A DNA stretch of 64,000 nucleotides from Prevotella sp. (GTDB taxonomy: Bacteria; Bacteroidota; Bacteroidia; Bacteroidales; Bacteroidaceae): positions 186,001-250,000 of the forward strand of contig JAFZIZ010000015.1 of NCBI GenBank assembly GCA_017554145.1, read 5' to 3'. The position numbers and the translations under genes were made by a program. Numbering within the stretch: the stretch's first letter is position 1; each line of letters opens with the position of its first letter. The notes under the pieces were generated by a model. That model had not been told where the DNA came from. It did no database searches and was given only the letters and a program-made list of their open reading frames with translations. Below are positions 24,894-32,789 of this stretch, piece by piece.

Positions 24894-26585
24894 ATGAAGA
24901 TGAAGATGAAAAAGACCGTAATCCTGTCGGCTGTCGCTATCGCGCTGTTGACTTCGTGTGGTGGAAAGTTAGGAAACCTTTCTGCCGATAACTTTAAAGT
25001 AGTTCCTAATCCTCTGGAAGCAGAAGGCGGACAAGTTCAGGCTACCATCAACGGTATGTTTCCTGAGCAGTATATGAACCGCAATGCTGTCGTCACTGTA
25101 ACGCCTGAACTCCGCTTTATGAAGGACGGTATGCAGCATACTGTCACTGGACAGTCGGCTACCTTCCAAGGCGAGAAGGTGATGGGCAACGACCAAGTAA
25201 TCTCTTATCTCTTGGGCGGTCATTATACGATGAAGACCTCGTTCCCCTATCAAGCCGCCATGCAGCAGAGCGACCTCTACCTGACATTCGATGCGAAGTT
25301 GGGTAAGAAAGAGGTGAAAGTGCCTGCCGTGAAGATTGCCGATGGCGTGATTGCCACCAGTGAACTCTATCACCAGACGGTGAAGACAGCAGCACCTTGT
25401 GTGGCTCAGGATGCCTTCCAGCGTATCACTGAACAGAAACTGGATGCCAATGTGAAATTCCTTATCCAACAGGCAGAATTACGGCAGAGTGAGTTACAGT
25501 CGAACTCCGTACAGGACTTCGTGAAACTCCTTCAGCAGATAGCCCGTGACCAAGAGAACCTCAACCTCTCGAGTGTGGAGATTTCTGCATACGCCTCACC
25601 TGACGGTGGTGTGAAACTCAATGAGCAATTGGCTAATAAGCGTCAGCAGAACACAGAGAGTTTCGTGCGCCAACAGATGAAGGACGCTAACGTAGAAGGT
25701 GGTGTCGCCTCGGAATATACTGCTCAGGACTGGGAGGGCTTCCAAGAACTCGTGAAGGCAAGCAATATCCCCGATAAGGATGTCATCCTGCGCGTGCTCT
25801 CAATGTATCAGGATCCTCAGGAGCGTGAGCAGCAAATCAAGAATATGAGTCAGGGCTTCAAGGAACTGGCTGATGGTATCCTGCCCGAACTGCGTCGCGC
25901 CCGTATGACGATTAATTACGAGGTGATTGGTCGTGATGACGAACAGATCTTCGACCAGTATAAGAAGGATGCCTCGAAACTCAGTTTGGAGGAACTGGTA
26001 TATGCTGGTATCATCGCTCCGACAACAGCAGAGAAAGAGGATGTCCTGAAGACTACCGCACGTCTGTATCCGAAGGATGCACGCGCCTATAATAACCTTG
26101 CCGTGCTGGCTATGCAGAAAGGAAACAAAGAGGAGGCTGAGCGTTATCTGCAACAGGCAAAAGCCATCGCCGATATCCCTGAGGCGAATGCGAATCTCGG
26201 ACTGCTGGCTTTGCAGGCTGGTGACACTAAGAAAGCGGAAGACCTGATCTCCCGTTCGGCTGGTGCCTATGGCTTGGGTGAGACTTTAGGTAACCTGCAT
26301 CTCGCACAAGGCAACTATGCCCTCGCTCAACAGGACTTCGGCTATAAGGCTACCAATAGTGCTGCACTGGCACAGATTCTGAATAAGGACTATGCACGCG
26401 CTTTGACAACTCTGAAGAACGTGAAGGAGAAAGACGCGATGACCGACTATCTCTCTGCTATCGTCAACGCTCGTCAGGGCAATGAAGATGCTGCGGCTTC
26501 TTTCCTGCGTAGTGCTATCCAGAAAGACCCGTCGCTGAAGCATTATGCAGATACGGATCTGGAGCTTGTGAAGGTAAAAAAGTAA
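24894..26585 (+). CDS. Lipoprotein with OmpA-like segment and TPR repeats
   Basis: The start lies among three in-frame ATGs (24894, 24900, 24906); the frame upstream runs through the promoter and is not used. The 563-residue product (from 24894) has a lipoprotein signal (VAIALLTSCGG), a beta-rich N-terminal part, a segment resembling the OmpA C-terminal motif (SSVEISAYASPDGG, LNEQLANKRQQNTESFV, about 225-265) and C-terminal TPR repeats (DARAYNNLAVLAMQKGNKEE, PEANANLGLLALQAGDTKKA, about 380-460). A peptidoglycan- or envelope-associated scaffold is likely. It is followed closely by a thioredoxin-like lipoprotein. Confidence 0.7.
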   Translation: MKMKMKKTVILSAVAIALLTSCGGKLGNLSADNFKVVPNPLEAEGGQVQATINGMFPEQYMNRNAVVTVTPELRFMKDGMQHTVTGQSATFQGEKVMGNDQVISYLLGGHYTMKTSFPYQAAMQQSDLYLTFDAKLGKKEVKVPAVKIADGVIATSELYHQTVKTAAPCVAQDAFQRITEQKLDANVKFLIQQAELRQSELQSNSVQDFVKLLQQIARDQENLNLSSVEISAYASPDGGVKLNEQLANKRQQNTESFVRQQMKDANVEGGVASEYTAQDWEGFQELVKASNIPDKDVILRVLSMYQDPQEREQQIKNMSQGFKELADGILPELRRARMTINYEVIGRDDEQIFDQYKKDASKLSLEELVYAGIIAPTTAEKEDVLKTTARLYPKDARAYNNLAVLAMQKGNKEEAERYLQQAKAIADIPEANANLGLLALQAGDTKKAEDLISRSAGAYGLGETLGNLHLAQGNYALAQQDFGYKATNSAALAQILNKDYARALTTLKNVKEKDAMTDYLSAIVNARQGNEDAAASFLRSAIQKDPSLKHYADTDLELVKVKK

Positions 26586-26690
26586 AAAGGTAAAAGGGTA
26601 AAAAGGTAAAATGAAGATGTTGAAACGAAATAGTTTCTACAAAATGGTAATAAGGACTTTACCTTTTTACCTTTTTACTTTTTTACTCTT
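26571..26690. repeat. Inverted GGTAAAAA-type repeats spanning a gene junction
   Basis: Copy 1 (26571-26610) is made of GGTAAAAAAGTAAAAAGG-type units and covers the last codons of the TPR gene and the spacer. Copy 2 (26656-26690) is its inverse (CTTTACCTTTTTACC...) and encodes the signal-peptide core of the next protein. The transcript could fold into a long A/U hairpin around the start codon at 26611. Confidence 0.7.
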
Positions 26691-27645
26691 TAGTTGTGGC
26701 TCAGAGAACGGGAAGTTCCGTTTGTCGGGACGTTTCCGCAATCTGAATCAGGGCGAGTTTATGATATATAGTCCTGATGGCGGTTTCGTAGGCATCGACA
26801 CCATCAAGGTGCGCGACGGTCGTTTCTCTTATGAGAAAGAGGTGCGCAACGAGGTAACCTTCATGCTGGTATTCCCCAACTATAGTGAACAAGCCGTTTT
26901 TGCAGAGCCAGGTGGAGAGGTGGATATCAAAGGTGATGCCACCCACTTGAAGGAGATGACCATTAAAGGTACTGATCTCAACGACGACCTGACGAAGTTA
27001 CGCCAGCGTATCAATCGCCTCACACCACCCGAGATACCGCCCGTCATCATTGAGTATATCGAGGAACACCCTACCTCACTGGTTAGCCGTTATCTGTTGG
27101 ATAAGTACTTCATCCTGAATCCCCAACCCGATTATCCACAAGCCTACAAACTCGTTACACGGATGTTGAAGGATGACCCCGACAATGGTAAGTTGCGTAA
27201 ACTGAAAAGCCAACTCGAAGGTTTGAAAGCCAATCGGCTGCAAGGGACATTGCCGCCTTTCTCAGTGGTGGATACCAAAGGACGAAAGATCAGTAATGCT
27301 CAGTTGAACGGAAAGGTGAACATCATCTCTACGTGGGCAACATGGAATTATCCGAGTCAGGATATCCAACGCCGCTTACAGAAACTCCGTCGGAAGCATC
27401 CCGACCTTAACCTGTTAAGCATCTGTCTTGACGGTGACAAATGGGAATGCCAGCGTCGTTGCGACCGTGATACCCTTAACTGGTCAATTGTCTGTGATGG
27501 TAAGATGTTCCAGACACCTATTCTATCACAGTTGGGAATGTTGACCGTTCCTTCGATGATTGTTACGGATGCCAGAGGACGTATCATCAAAAGAGATCTC
27601 CCGCCCCAGGATATAGAGCAGGAGATCGAAAAATTCCTGAAGTAG
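26611..27645 (+). CDS. TlpA/thioredoxin-fold lipoprotein lacking the CxxC
   Basis: A 344-residue protein with a lipoprotein signal (PFYLFTFLLFSCGSEN, Cys at about 29), a DUF4369-like N-terminal domain (about 35-150, GRFRNLNQGEFMIYSPDGG) and a C-terminal TlpA-like thioredoxin domain (about 210-344). Where thiol-disulfide oxidoreductases have WCxxC, this one reads TWATWNYPSQDI, with no Cys, so redox activity through the usual pair is not expected. The later cis-Pro region LTVPSMIVTD is kept. It probably shares an operon with the TPR lipoprotein. A structural or binding role is possible. Confidence 0.75.
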   Translation: MKMLKRNSFYKMVIRTLPFYLFTFLLFSCGSENGKFRLSGRFRNLNQGEFMIYSPDGGFVGIDTIKVRDGRFSYEKEVRNEVTFMLVFPNYSEQAVFAEPGGEVDIKGDATHLKEMTIKGTDLNDDLTKLRQRINRLTPPEIPPVIIEYIEEHPTSLVSRYLLDKYFILNPQPDYPQAYKLVTRMLKDDPDNGKLRKLKSQLEGLKANRLQGTLPPFSVVDTKGRKISNAQLNGKVNIISTWATWNYPSQDIQRRLQKLRRKHPDLNLLSICLDGDKWECQRRCDRDTLNWSIVCDGKMFQTPILSQLGMLTVPSMIVTDARGRIIKRDLPPQDIEQEIEKFLK

Positions 27646-27651
27646 ATTTAT

Positions 27652-28800
27652 TTATAATGGTTTTCTGAAACAACGGTGTCTGCGGTGTTGCGTAGATTCC
27701 AGATATTGCCATTGTCCACGCATGTGCTCGTTTGATTCCATCTGCGGCATCGCCTCAGCCCACTTGAAACCATAACGCTGGAACCACTGGATGAGGTCGT
27801 CGAAGATGAGTGAATTGGCACCTTTTGCACGATATTCGGGTAATACACCAATCAGCAACAGGTCGACGACATCCGTCTTATGCCATTTCAGCACTTTCAG
27901 CATGTGCCACCAACCAAAAGGCAACAGTCTGCCATCTCGTGTTTTCCTTAATGCATGTTTAAATGACGGGAAGGTAATGCCAAAGCCCACCATCTTATGT
28001 TCTGGTGTACTCCAGTCTTCAATAGCAGTAACGAGATTCAGGTCAGCCACCTTGATATACTGGTCGACAAGTTGGTTAACCTGATTCTCGGAGAGTTGTG
28101 AATAGCCATAGAGGTTCTTATACGTCTCATTGATGATATCGAAGATTTCCTTTCCTTTACCTTCCTTGATAAGTTCCTGACGGGTGAACTTACGTACTTG
28201 CAGGTTGTAGCGATTACGGATCATCTCGGCAATCTTATGGAACTTGTCGGGCACCTTCTCGGGTACCTTTACCAAATATTCCATATAGTCGTTATCTTTC
28301 TCGAAACCGCCTATCTGCTCGATATGCTGTGGATAGTAGGGATAATTGTAGTTGATATACATCGTGGCATCCTGATCAAAGCCTTCGACGAGCATACCTT
28401 CACGATCCATATCGGTGAATCCCAAAGGACCCGCTATTTCCGTCATACCTTTCTCCTTGCCCCATGCGGCAACAGTATCAAGCAACGTACGGCTTACCTC
28501 GATATCGTCGATGAAGTCCAACCAACCGAAACGTACTTCCTTACGCTGCCACCGTTCATTGGCATGATGGTTGATAAAAGCAGCAACACGCCCTACCATC
28601 TTTCCGTTGCGGAAAGCCATGAAGTAATCAGCCTCACAGAAATCGAAAGCAGCGTTACGGTCACGGCGCAGCGTGTTCATCTCGTCGGAATACAGAAACG
28701 GTACCGCCTGCTTGCAGTCACGGTACAAATCGTAATTAAACTGAATAAACTGTTTCAGTTCTTTTAGGTTACTTACTTTTCTAATCTCTATTGCTTCCAT
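27652..28800 (-). CDS. GNAT-like N-acetyltransferase-fold protein
   Basis: A 382-residue cytoplasmic protein. The N-terminal half (about 5-130, FIQFNYDLYRD, ADYFMAFRNGKMVGRVAAFI) resembles a GNAT fold; similar motifs near the C-terminus (DLLLIGVLPEYRAKGANSLIFDDLI, about 305-330, split here by the known family variation) give the acetyl-CoA loop. The family is widespread in Bacteroidetes and its substrate is unknown. The start codon lies 3 bases beyond the 3' end of tRNA-Arg, so its message must share the tRNA transcript or be leaderless. It converges on the thioredoxin-like gene with 6 bases between the stops. Confidence 0.75.
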   Translation of the reverse strand: MEAIEIRKVSNLKELKQFIQFNYDLYRDCKQAVPFLYSDEMNTLRRDRNAAFDFCEADYFMAFRNGKMVGRVAAFINHHANERWQRKEVRFGWLDFIDDIEVSRTLLDTVAAWGKEKGMTEIAGPLGFTDMDREGMLVEGFDQDATMYINYNYPYYPQHIEQIGGFEKDNDYMEYLVKVPEKVPDKFHKIAEMIRNRYNLQVRKFTRQELIKEGKGKEIFDIINETYKNLYGYSQLSENQVNQLVDQYIKVADLNLVTAIEDWSTPEHKMVGFGITFPSFKHALRKTRDGRLLPFGWWHMLKVLKWHKTDVVDLLLIGVLPEYRAKGANSLIFDDLIQWFQRYGFKWAEAMPQMESNEHMRGQWQYLESTQHRRHRCFRKPL

Positions 28801-28803
28801 AAG

Positions 28804-28875
28804 TACCCCGACCGAGAATCGAACTCGGAACTAAGCTTTAGGAGAGCCTTGTTATATCCATTTAACTATCAGGGC
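28804..28875 (-). tRNA. tRNA-Arg (anticodon CCT)
   Basis: On the minus strand the acceptor GCCCTGA (28875-28869) pairs with TCGGGGT (28811-28805) with two G-U pairs. The D arm is GTTA...TAAC, the anticodon stem AGGCT/AGCTT holds loop CTCCTAA (anticodon CCT), and the T arm is CCGAG TTCGATT CTCGG. CCA is not encoded. The GNAT start codon follows after 3 bases. Confidence 0.95.
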
Positions 28876-28889
28876 AGTCAAATTTTGTG

Positions 28890-28948
28890 CAAAAGTACAA
28901 AATATAATTGATAAATGGTAATTGACAATTGAAAATTTCGTAACTTTG
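28890..28948. promoter_or_regulatory. Divergent -7 boxes for tRNA-Arg and the MaoC-like gene
   Basis: TACTTTTG on the minus strand (28897-28890) lies 14 bases before the tRNA. TAACTTTG on the plus strand (28941-28948) lies 26 bases before the MaoC start. Between them is an AATTGATAAATGG-type degenerate repeat and no clear -33. Confidence 0.5.
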
Positions 28949-28974
28949 CACTATAATTTAAATAATATATCTCT

Positions 28975-29439
28975 ATGGGAAAATTAGTCATTAACTCGTA
29001 TGATGAGTTTGCCGCCCATCTGGGCGAAGAACTTGGAGCCTCTGAATGGCTGCAAGTAGATCAGGATCGTATCAACCTGTTTGCTGATGCCACCCTTGAC
29101 CATCAGTGGATTCATGTCGATGTAGAACGTGCCAAGGAAGAGAGTCCTTATAAGAGCACGATAGCCCATGGCTATCTCACGCTGAGTCTGTTGCCTTATC
29201 TGTGGGATCAGATCATCGAGGTGAATAATATTAAGATGCTCGTGAACTATGGTATGAACGACATGCGTTTCGGACAGCCAGTTATTACAGGCAGTCGTGT
29301 ACGCCTCGTTACGAAGTTACACAATATCCAGAACCTCCGTGGCATTTGCAAGGCAGAAATCAAGTTCGTTATCGAAATAGAAGGGCAGCGAAAACCTGCT
29401 CTCGAGGGTATCGCTGCCTTCCTCTATTATTTTGAGTGA
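28975..29439 (+). CDS. MaoC-like (R)-enoyl-CoA hydratase family protein
   Basis: A 154-residue hot-dog-fold protein of standard length. The MaoC hydratase motif is present: DRINLFADATLDHQWIHVD (about 33-51) with the Asp and His expected for catalysis, and STIAHGYLTLSLLP (about 61-74). Such enzymes add water to enoyl-CoA or similar thioesters in the cytoplasm. Its pathway is not shown by the neighbours: tRNA-Arg and the GNAT gene run the other way, and the amylase gene converges. Confidence 0.85.
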   Translation: MGKLVINSYDEFAAHLGEELGASEWLQVDQDRINLFADATLDHQWIHVDVERAKEESPYKSTIAHGYLTLSLLPYLWDQIIEVNNIKMLVNYGMNDMRFGQPVITGSRVRLVTKLHNIQNLRGICKAEIKFVIEIEGQRKPALEGIAAFLYYFE

Positions 29440-29449
29440 TGATTCCAGA

Positions 29450-31183
29450 TTATTTCTTTAGAATCTTCTTGCCTTGATAGATGTAGATTCCCTTTTTCGT
29501 GGGCTCTCCTGAGAGACGACGACCGCTAATGTCGTACCAAACATCCTTGCCTTTGGTGAGGGTCGGGGTGATGTTTTCGATTCCTGTTACGACACCTTGC
29601 AAGGCACCAGACTGATTATAGTAACCACCATTCTCGAAATCGAGGTCGGCTGTCTGTTCACCATTATTATTGTTATTAAAGATAATCTGCGTTGGTTTTG
29701 AGGTCAGTGTTCCATTATATGACCATTTCCAAACCGTTTTACCATTATTGGTTCCTACCTTTGTACATGCTGCACCAGGCCATGAGCCGCCAGTGTAGTT
29801 GTTGTTGGCATCCCAAGCCCAGCACTTGACAGTGGTCCATGAAGTGGGAGCCTCGAAGAAAGCACATACCTCACCCTCGTTTACCTGACAGAAATCGGGA
29901 GCTGTGAAGGTATCTTCCTTGATATTGTCCAAAGCGGAGATATCCACGCCATTGCTCACGTACATCTTATAATTTGTGCCTTCCATAGCAAGCATAAAAC
30001 CATCCGTAGAAGCTGTAGCAGTTCCTAACAGCAACAGTACATCACCCTTCGTACCCTTTACTTTCAGCACATATCCGTCATTGGATGCCGTCTTGGTATC
30101 AATACTACTCTGGTTATGAATACCAGCAGCCTTGCGTACCAAAATCATTTTCTTGATAGGAACCTTGTAGGTCTGCCAATGTTTTAGCCAGACGCAAGGA
30201 GTTCCAGGCATAGTGAGGATAAAGGCATTGGCTGCCTCTACGTTGGCATAGAGAGGGCACTCGCCTTGGCGACCAGTATCGTGGTTGTCGACGAAGGTCA
30301 CGGCATAACGGGCATAATCCTCATCGTTCGACAGCGTTGCCTTGTTGAGGTCAGCCCAATTGTTACCATTATTACTGAATGCTGAGTTGATATAATACTT
30401 CAGGGGGAAGTCGAAAGCAGCACTCTGGATGACACCGTCAACCTTCGTACCTTTGATCCAGTTGGTCACCACTGTCTTGTTGCCATCCCAGCATTCTCCG
30501 ACAGAGAATTTTGGCTGGGCAGTCGTATTATATAGTCCCACATATTTGGCAGCAAAGCCTTTCACAAAGTCATAGCGGAAACCTATATACCCTAAATCGT
30601 TAAGCAGGAAGTTCTCATACGCCATTACATTTTTTTGTACGTTCTCACTAGTATGGTCAAGATCGCGGGCACCGCCCCATCCTTCACCAGTATCATTAGC
30701 ACCAGTGGGTTTATATCCCTTATCCTTTGATTCATCGTTCTTACAGATATCCGCTGCTGTCAATTGATAGGTCACGCCTTTGTAAGTCTCCGCAGGGAAG
30801 TTCAGCCAGTTACCGTCTACACTAGCACGGTGATTGATGACCACATCCTCTATGATGCCCACACCCTTGTCCTTGAACGTCTTAATCATGCTACGCAGTT
30901 GATTTTCCGTACCAAACGCACTCCTATGGTTGAACCAATAGATGGGATGATAGCCCATGTTGTTGGATGTGGTATTACAATAACCCGAATTCGGCACCCA
31001 GATCAGGTCAAAAAACTGTGACATCTCATCTGCCTGCGACTCCAAGTTTGCCCAATTGGTGTCTGTATACGAGTCCCAGAAGAAACCCTGTAACATCACA
31101 CCACTATATTTCTCTGGCCATCCCTGAGCAGCAACTGTCAGCGTGGCAATAAACAGTAAAAGGGTTGCGTAAATCTTTTTCAT
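29450..31183 (-). CDS. Secreted GH13 alpha-amylase with C-terminal starch-binding-type domain and sorting-type tail
   Basis: A 577-residue protein with a signal peptide (1-19, VAAQ) and a GH13 barrel (about 22-400). Catalytic residues are visible: nucleophile Asp in GFRYDFVKG (about 203), acid/base Glu in VGECWDG (about 229) and the HD pair in FVDNHDTG (about 299). VINHR marks region I. After the barrel comes a CBM26-like module (about 455-545, CWAWDANNNYTGGSWPG) and the tail YDISGRRL, KKGIYIYQGKKILKK. It fits the place of SusG, although SusG is a lipoprotein and this one shows no lipobox. It is a separate unit with an operator upstream. Confidence 0.88.
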   Translation of the reverse strand: MKKIYATLLLFIATLTVAAQGWPEKYSGVMLQGFFWDSYTDTNWANLESQADEMSQFFDLIWVPNSGYCNTTSNNMGYHPIYWFNHRSAFGTENQLRSMIKTFKDKGVGIIEDVVINHRASVDGNWLNFPAETYKGVTYQLTAADICKNDESKDKGYKPTGANDTGEGWGGARDLDHTSENVQKNVMAYENFLLNDLGYIGFRYDFVKGFAAKYVGLYNTTAQPKFSVGECWDGNKTVVTNWIKGTKVDGVIQSAAFDFPLKYYINSAFSNNGNNWADLNKATLSNDEDYARYAVTFVDNHDTGRQGECPLYANVEAANAFILTMPGTPCVWLKHWQTYKVPIKKMILVRKAAGIHNQSSIDTKTASNDGYVLKVKGTKGDVLLLLGTATASTDGFMLAMEGTNYKMYVSNGVDISALDNIKEDTFTAPDFCQVNEGEVCAFFEAPTSWTTVKCWAWDANNNYTGGSWPGAACTKVGTNNGKTVWKWSYNGTLTSKPTQIIFNNNNNGEQTADLDFENGGYYNQSGALQGVVTGIENITPTLTKGKDVWYDISGRRLSGEPTKKGIYIYQGKKILKK

Positions 31184-31209
31184 TTCCTTTTAGTTTTTGG
31201 TTTCTGCTG

Positions 31210-31217
31210 CGAAGTTA
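31210..31217 (-). promoter_or_regulatory. -7 box of the alpha-amylase gene
   Basis: TAACTTCG on the minus strand (31217-31210), one mismatch from TAnnTTTG. It lies 55 bases downstream of the operator at 31273-31286. A TTG with 23-base spacing (31243-31241) is the only -33 candidate, consistent with a promoter that needs help. Confidence 0.55.
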
Positions 31218-31272
31218 CGACTTTTTCGCTAACGTGCTATCAATCAAGCCCTAAATAAAACGTTATATAATG

Positions 31273-31286
31273 TGCAAACGGTTGCA
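31273..31286 (-). promoter_or_regulatory. LacI-type operator upstream of the alpha-amylase
   Basis: TGCAAACGGTTGCA, one base off the palindrome TGCAAACGTTTGCA. It extends to GTGCAAACGGTTGCAC (31272-31287). The gap to the -7 box is 55 bases. Confidence 0.75.
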
Positions 31287-31302
31287 CTATGACATCATTT
31301 TT

Positions 31303-31340
31303 ATGAAAAAAAAGACAGGCACCTTGATGGGGTGCCCGTC
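31303..31340 (-). terminator. Terminator of the starch-binding-type protein gene
   Basis: On the minus strand: GACGGGCACC (31340-31331), a 7-base loop, GGTGCCTGTC (31323-31314), then eight T residues. Confidence 0.9.
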
Positions 31341-31364
31341 TATTGAATCTATGAAGTTGAGATA

Positions 31365-32612
31365 TTATTTCATCACAACCTTGCGACCGTTCATGATAAC
31401 TACACCACGGAAGCCTTCCTGTACGCGCTGACCCTGCAGGTTGTACATAGCAGAGCTCTTAGTATTGTTCTTCACGTTCTTGATGCCAGTAGAAACCACT
31501 GCTTCAACGCTTAACTCCTTGGTTTCAGCATTGAAAGTGAAGGTAACGTCATAGGTACCTGCTGCCTCGATAGTAAGAATCTTATTACCAGAACCTTCAC
31601 CATATGACTCTGACCAATCGTGGTCGGCAACAACCTTGAACTCATAGTTACCTGCTGCCAGCTCAACGCCAGTGAGAGTTAACTTATAGAGACCATCATC
31701 ACCTTTTACCATATCGTTAGCCACGTTTGTGGGATCCCACTCTGCACCACAAAGGTCTGGTACACCTGCAATAGTCCAAGTTTTATCAACAGGTTCAGGA
31801 TCGAGCTCTTCAAGATTTGTAGCCTCGCACTTGATAGTCCAGTTCTCAGTAGCACTCTTACCACCATTCCAAGTCAATGTAAAGGTAAAGGCACTTGCCG
31901 TGTACTTGGTAAGGTCAACCTTAAAGTTACCATCACCGGTAGCCTCTAACCATTTGGGAGCCTCGCTGTTAGGAGTCTTGCCTGCTACAGGCTCTTCTTC
32001 TGCATTATAGTAAACATCCCAGTAGCCCATCCATGAAGTACCATTGGGGCGGAACTTGAATGCTACGTTCTTGGTTCCTGCAGGAAAAGTTGAGGGGTCA
32101 AAAGAGAACTTGAAGGTCTTGCCAGCCTCGATGACCTCTGCAAAGACGGTGGGATCATCCCATCCCCATGCTTCAATACTGCCGGAAATACCAAGAGTCT
32201 TGACTTCAGCATCAGGAATCTCTGTATAGTCCTCGGTGACATCCTGTAAACTTACATTGCCTTCACCGTCATCCCAAGAGAGAATGAAATAGCGATCTGA
32301 AACAACGTCTTTGACGTCGCCAGTCTGCTTAGTACCTTCGGATTCACCATTATTAAGTAGAAAGCTCACGATGGTCACCTCGTCGGGGAAGGTATACATC
32401 CAGAATTCATCACCTGTGTCTGGATGGGTATACTTCTCGGTGAACTGAATTGTGCCGGGCCAACTATAAAGTTTGTCAGAGTTCTGTAGACCTCCGTCGG
32501 CGCCCCACCACCAAATGAACGGAGCAGTTTCACACTGAACGTAAATGTTGATAGCAGCATGAGCAGCCACTGTCATAACGCTCATAAGAATTAGAGTAAA
32601 AATTTTCTTCAT
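31365..32612 (-). CDS. Secreted starch-binding-type protein with sorting-type tail
   Basis: A 415-residue exported protein (signal peptide 1-19, AAHA). It contains beta-sandwich modules with aromatic patches: an N-terminal CBM26-like part (about 20-110, FIWWWGADGG, KLYSWPG), a middle module (about 130-270, FRPNGTSWMGYWDVYY) and a third (about 275-375, TWTIAGVPDLCGAEWDP, NYEFKVVADHDWSESYG) that resembles the X25/SusE-SusF type starch-binding domain. The tail MYNLQGQRV, GVVIMNGRKVVMK closes it. No catalytic residues are seen. It has its own operator, promoter and terminator, and probably helps hold starch outside the cell. Confidence 0.75.
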   Translation of the reverse strand: MKKIFTLILMSVMTVAAHAAINIYVQCETAPFIWWWGADGGLQNSDKLYSWPGTIQFTEKYTHPDTGDEFWMYTFPDEVTIVSFLLNNGESEGTKQTGDVKDVVSDRYFILSWDDGEGNVSLQDVTEDYTEIPDAEVKTLGISGSIEAWGWDDPTVFAEVIEAGKTFKFSFDPSTFPAGTKNVAFKFRPNGTSWMGYWDVYYNAEEEPVAGKTPNSEAPKWLEATGDGNFKVDLTKYTASAFTFTLTWNGGKSATENWTIKCEATNLEELDPEPVDKTWTIAGVPDLCGAEWDPTNVANDMVKGDDGLYKLTLTGVELAAGNYEFKVVADHDWSESYGEGSGNKILTIEAAGTYDVTFTFNAETKELSVEAVVSTGIKNVKNNTKSSAMYNLQGQRVQEGFRGVVIMNGRKVVMK

Positions 32613-32695
32613 AATCGTTTTGTTTTAAAAGTTATGTAATAATGTTAGAAATATATTGTTTTGAATAATCCTTCGTTACCTCTGGATTTCGAGAG

Positions 32696-32703
32696 CAAAA
32701 TTA
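32696..32703 (-). promoter_or_regulatory. -7 box of the starch-binding-type protein gene
   Basis: TAATTTTG on the minus strand (32703-32696), 54 bases downstream of the operator at 32758-32771. A TTTG at 32730-32727 is 23 bases away, longer than the usual 20. Confidence 0.6.
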
Positions 32704-32730
32704 AATAAAATAACGTTACGTTGTTTCAAA

Positions 32731-32778
32731 TGAAAGAAGAAAAATGAAAAGGTGGCGTGCAAACGTTTACACACCACC
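32731..32778 (-). terminator. Terminator of the susC-susF-like operon, with an operator in its stem
   Basis: The 28-base near-palindrome 32751-32778 (minus strand GGTGGTGTG...CACGCCACC) folds into a stem of about 13 bp with two G-U pairs and is followed on the minus strand by TTTTCATTTTTCTTC. It starts 12 bases after the SusF-like stop. The 14-base operator 32758-32771 is the centre of this stem. Confidence 0.7.
32758..32771 (-). promoter_or_regulatory. LacI-type operator upstream of the starch-binding-type protein
   Basis: TGCAAACGTTTACA, one base off TGCAAACGTTTGCA. The gap to the -7 box is 54 bases. It is nested in the terminator of the preceding gene. Confidence 0.7.
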
Positions 32779-32789
32779 CTTATCATGCT

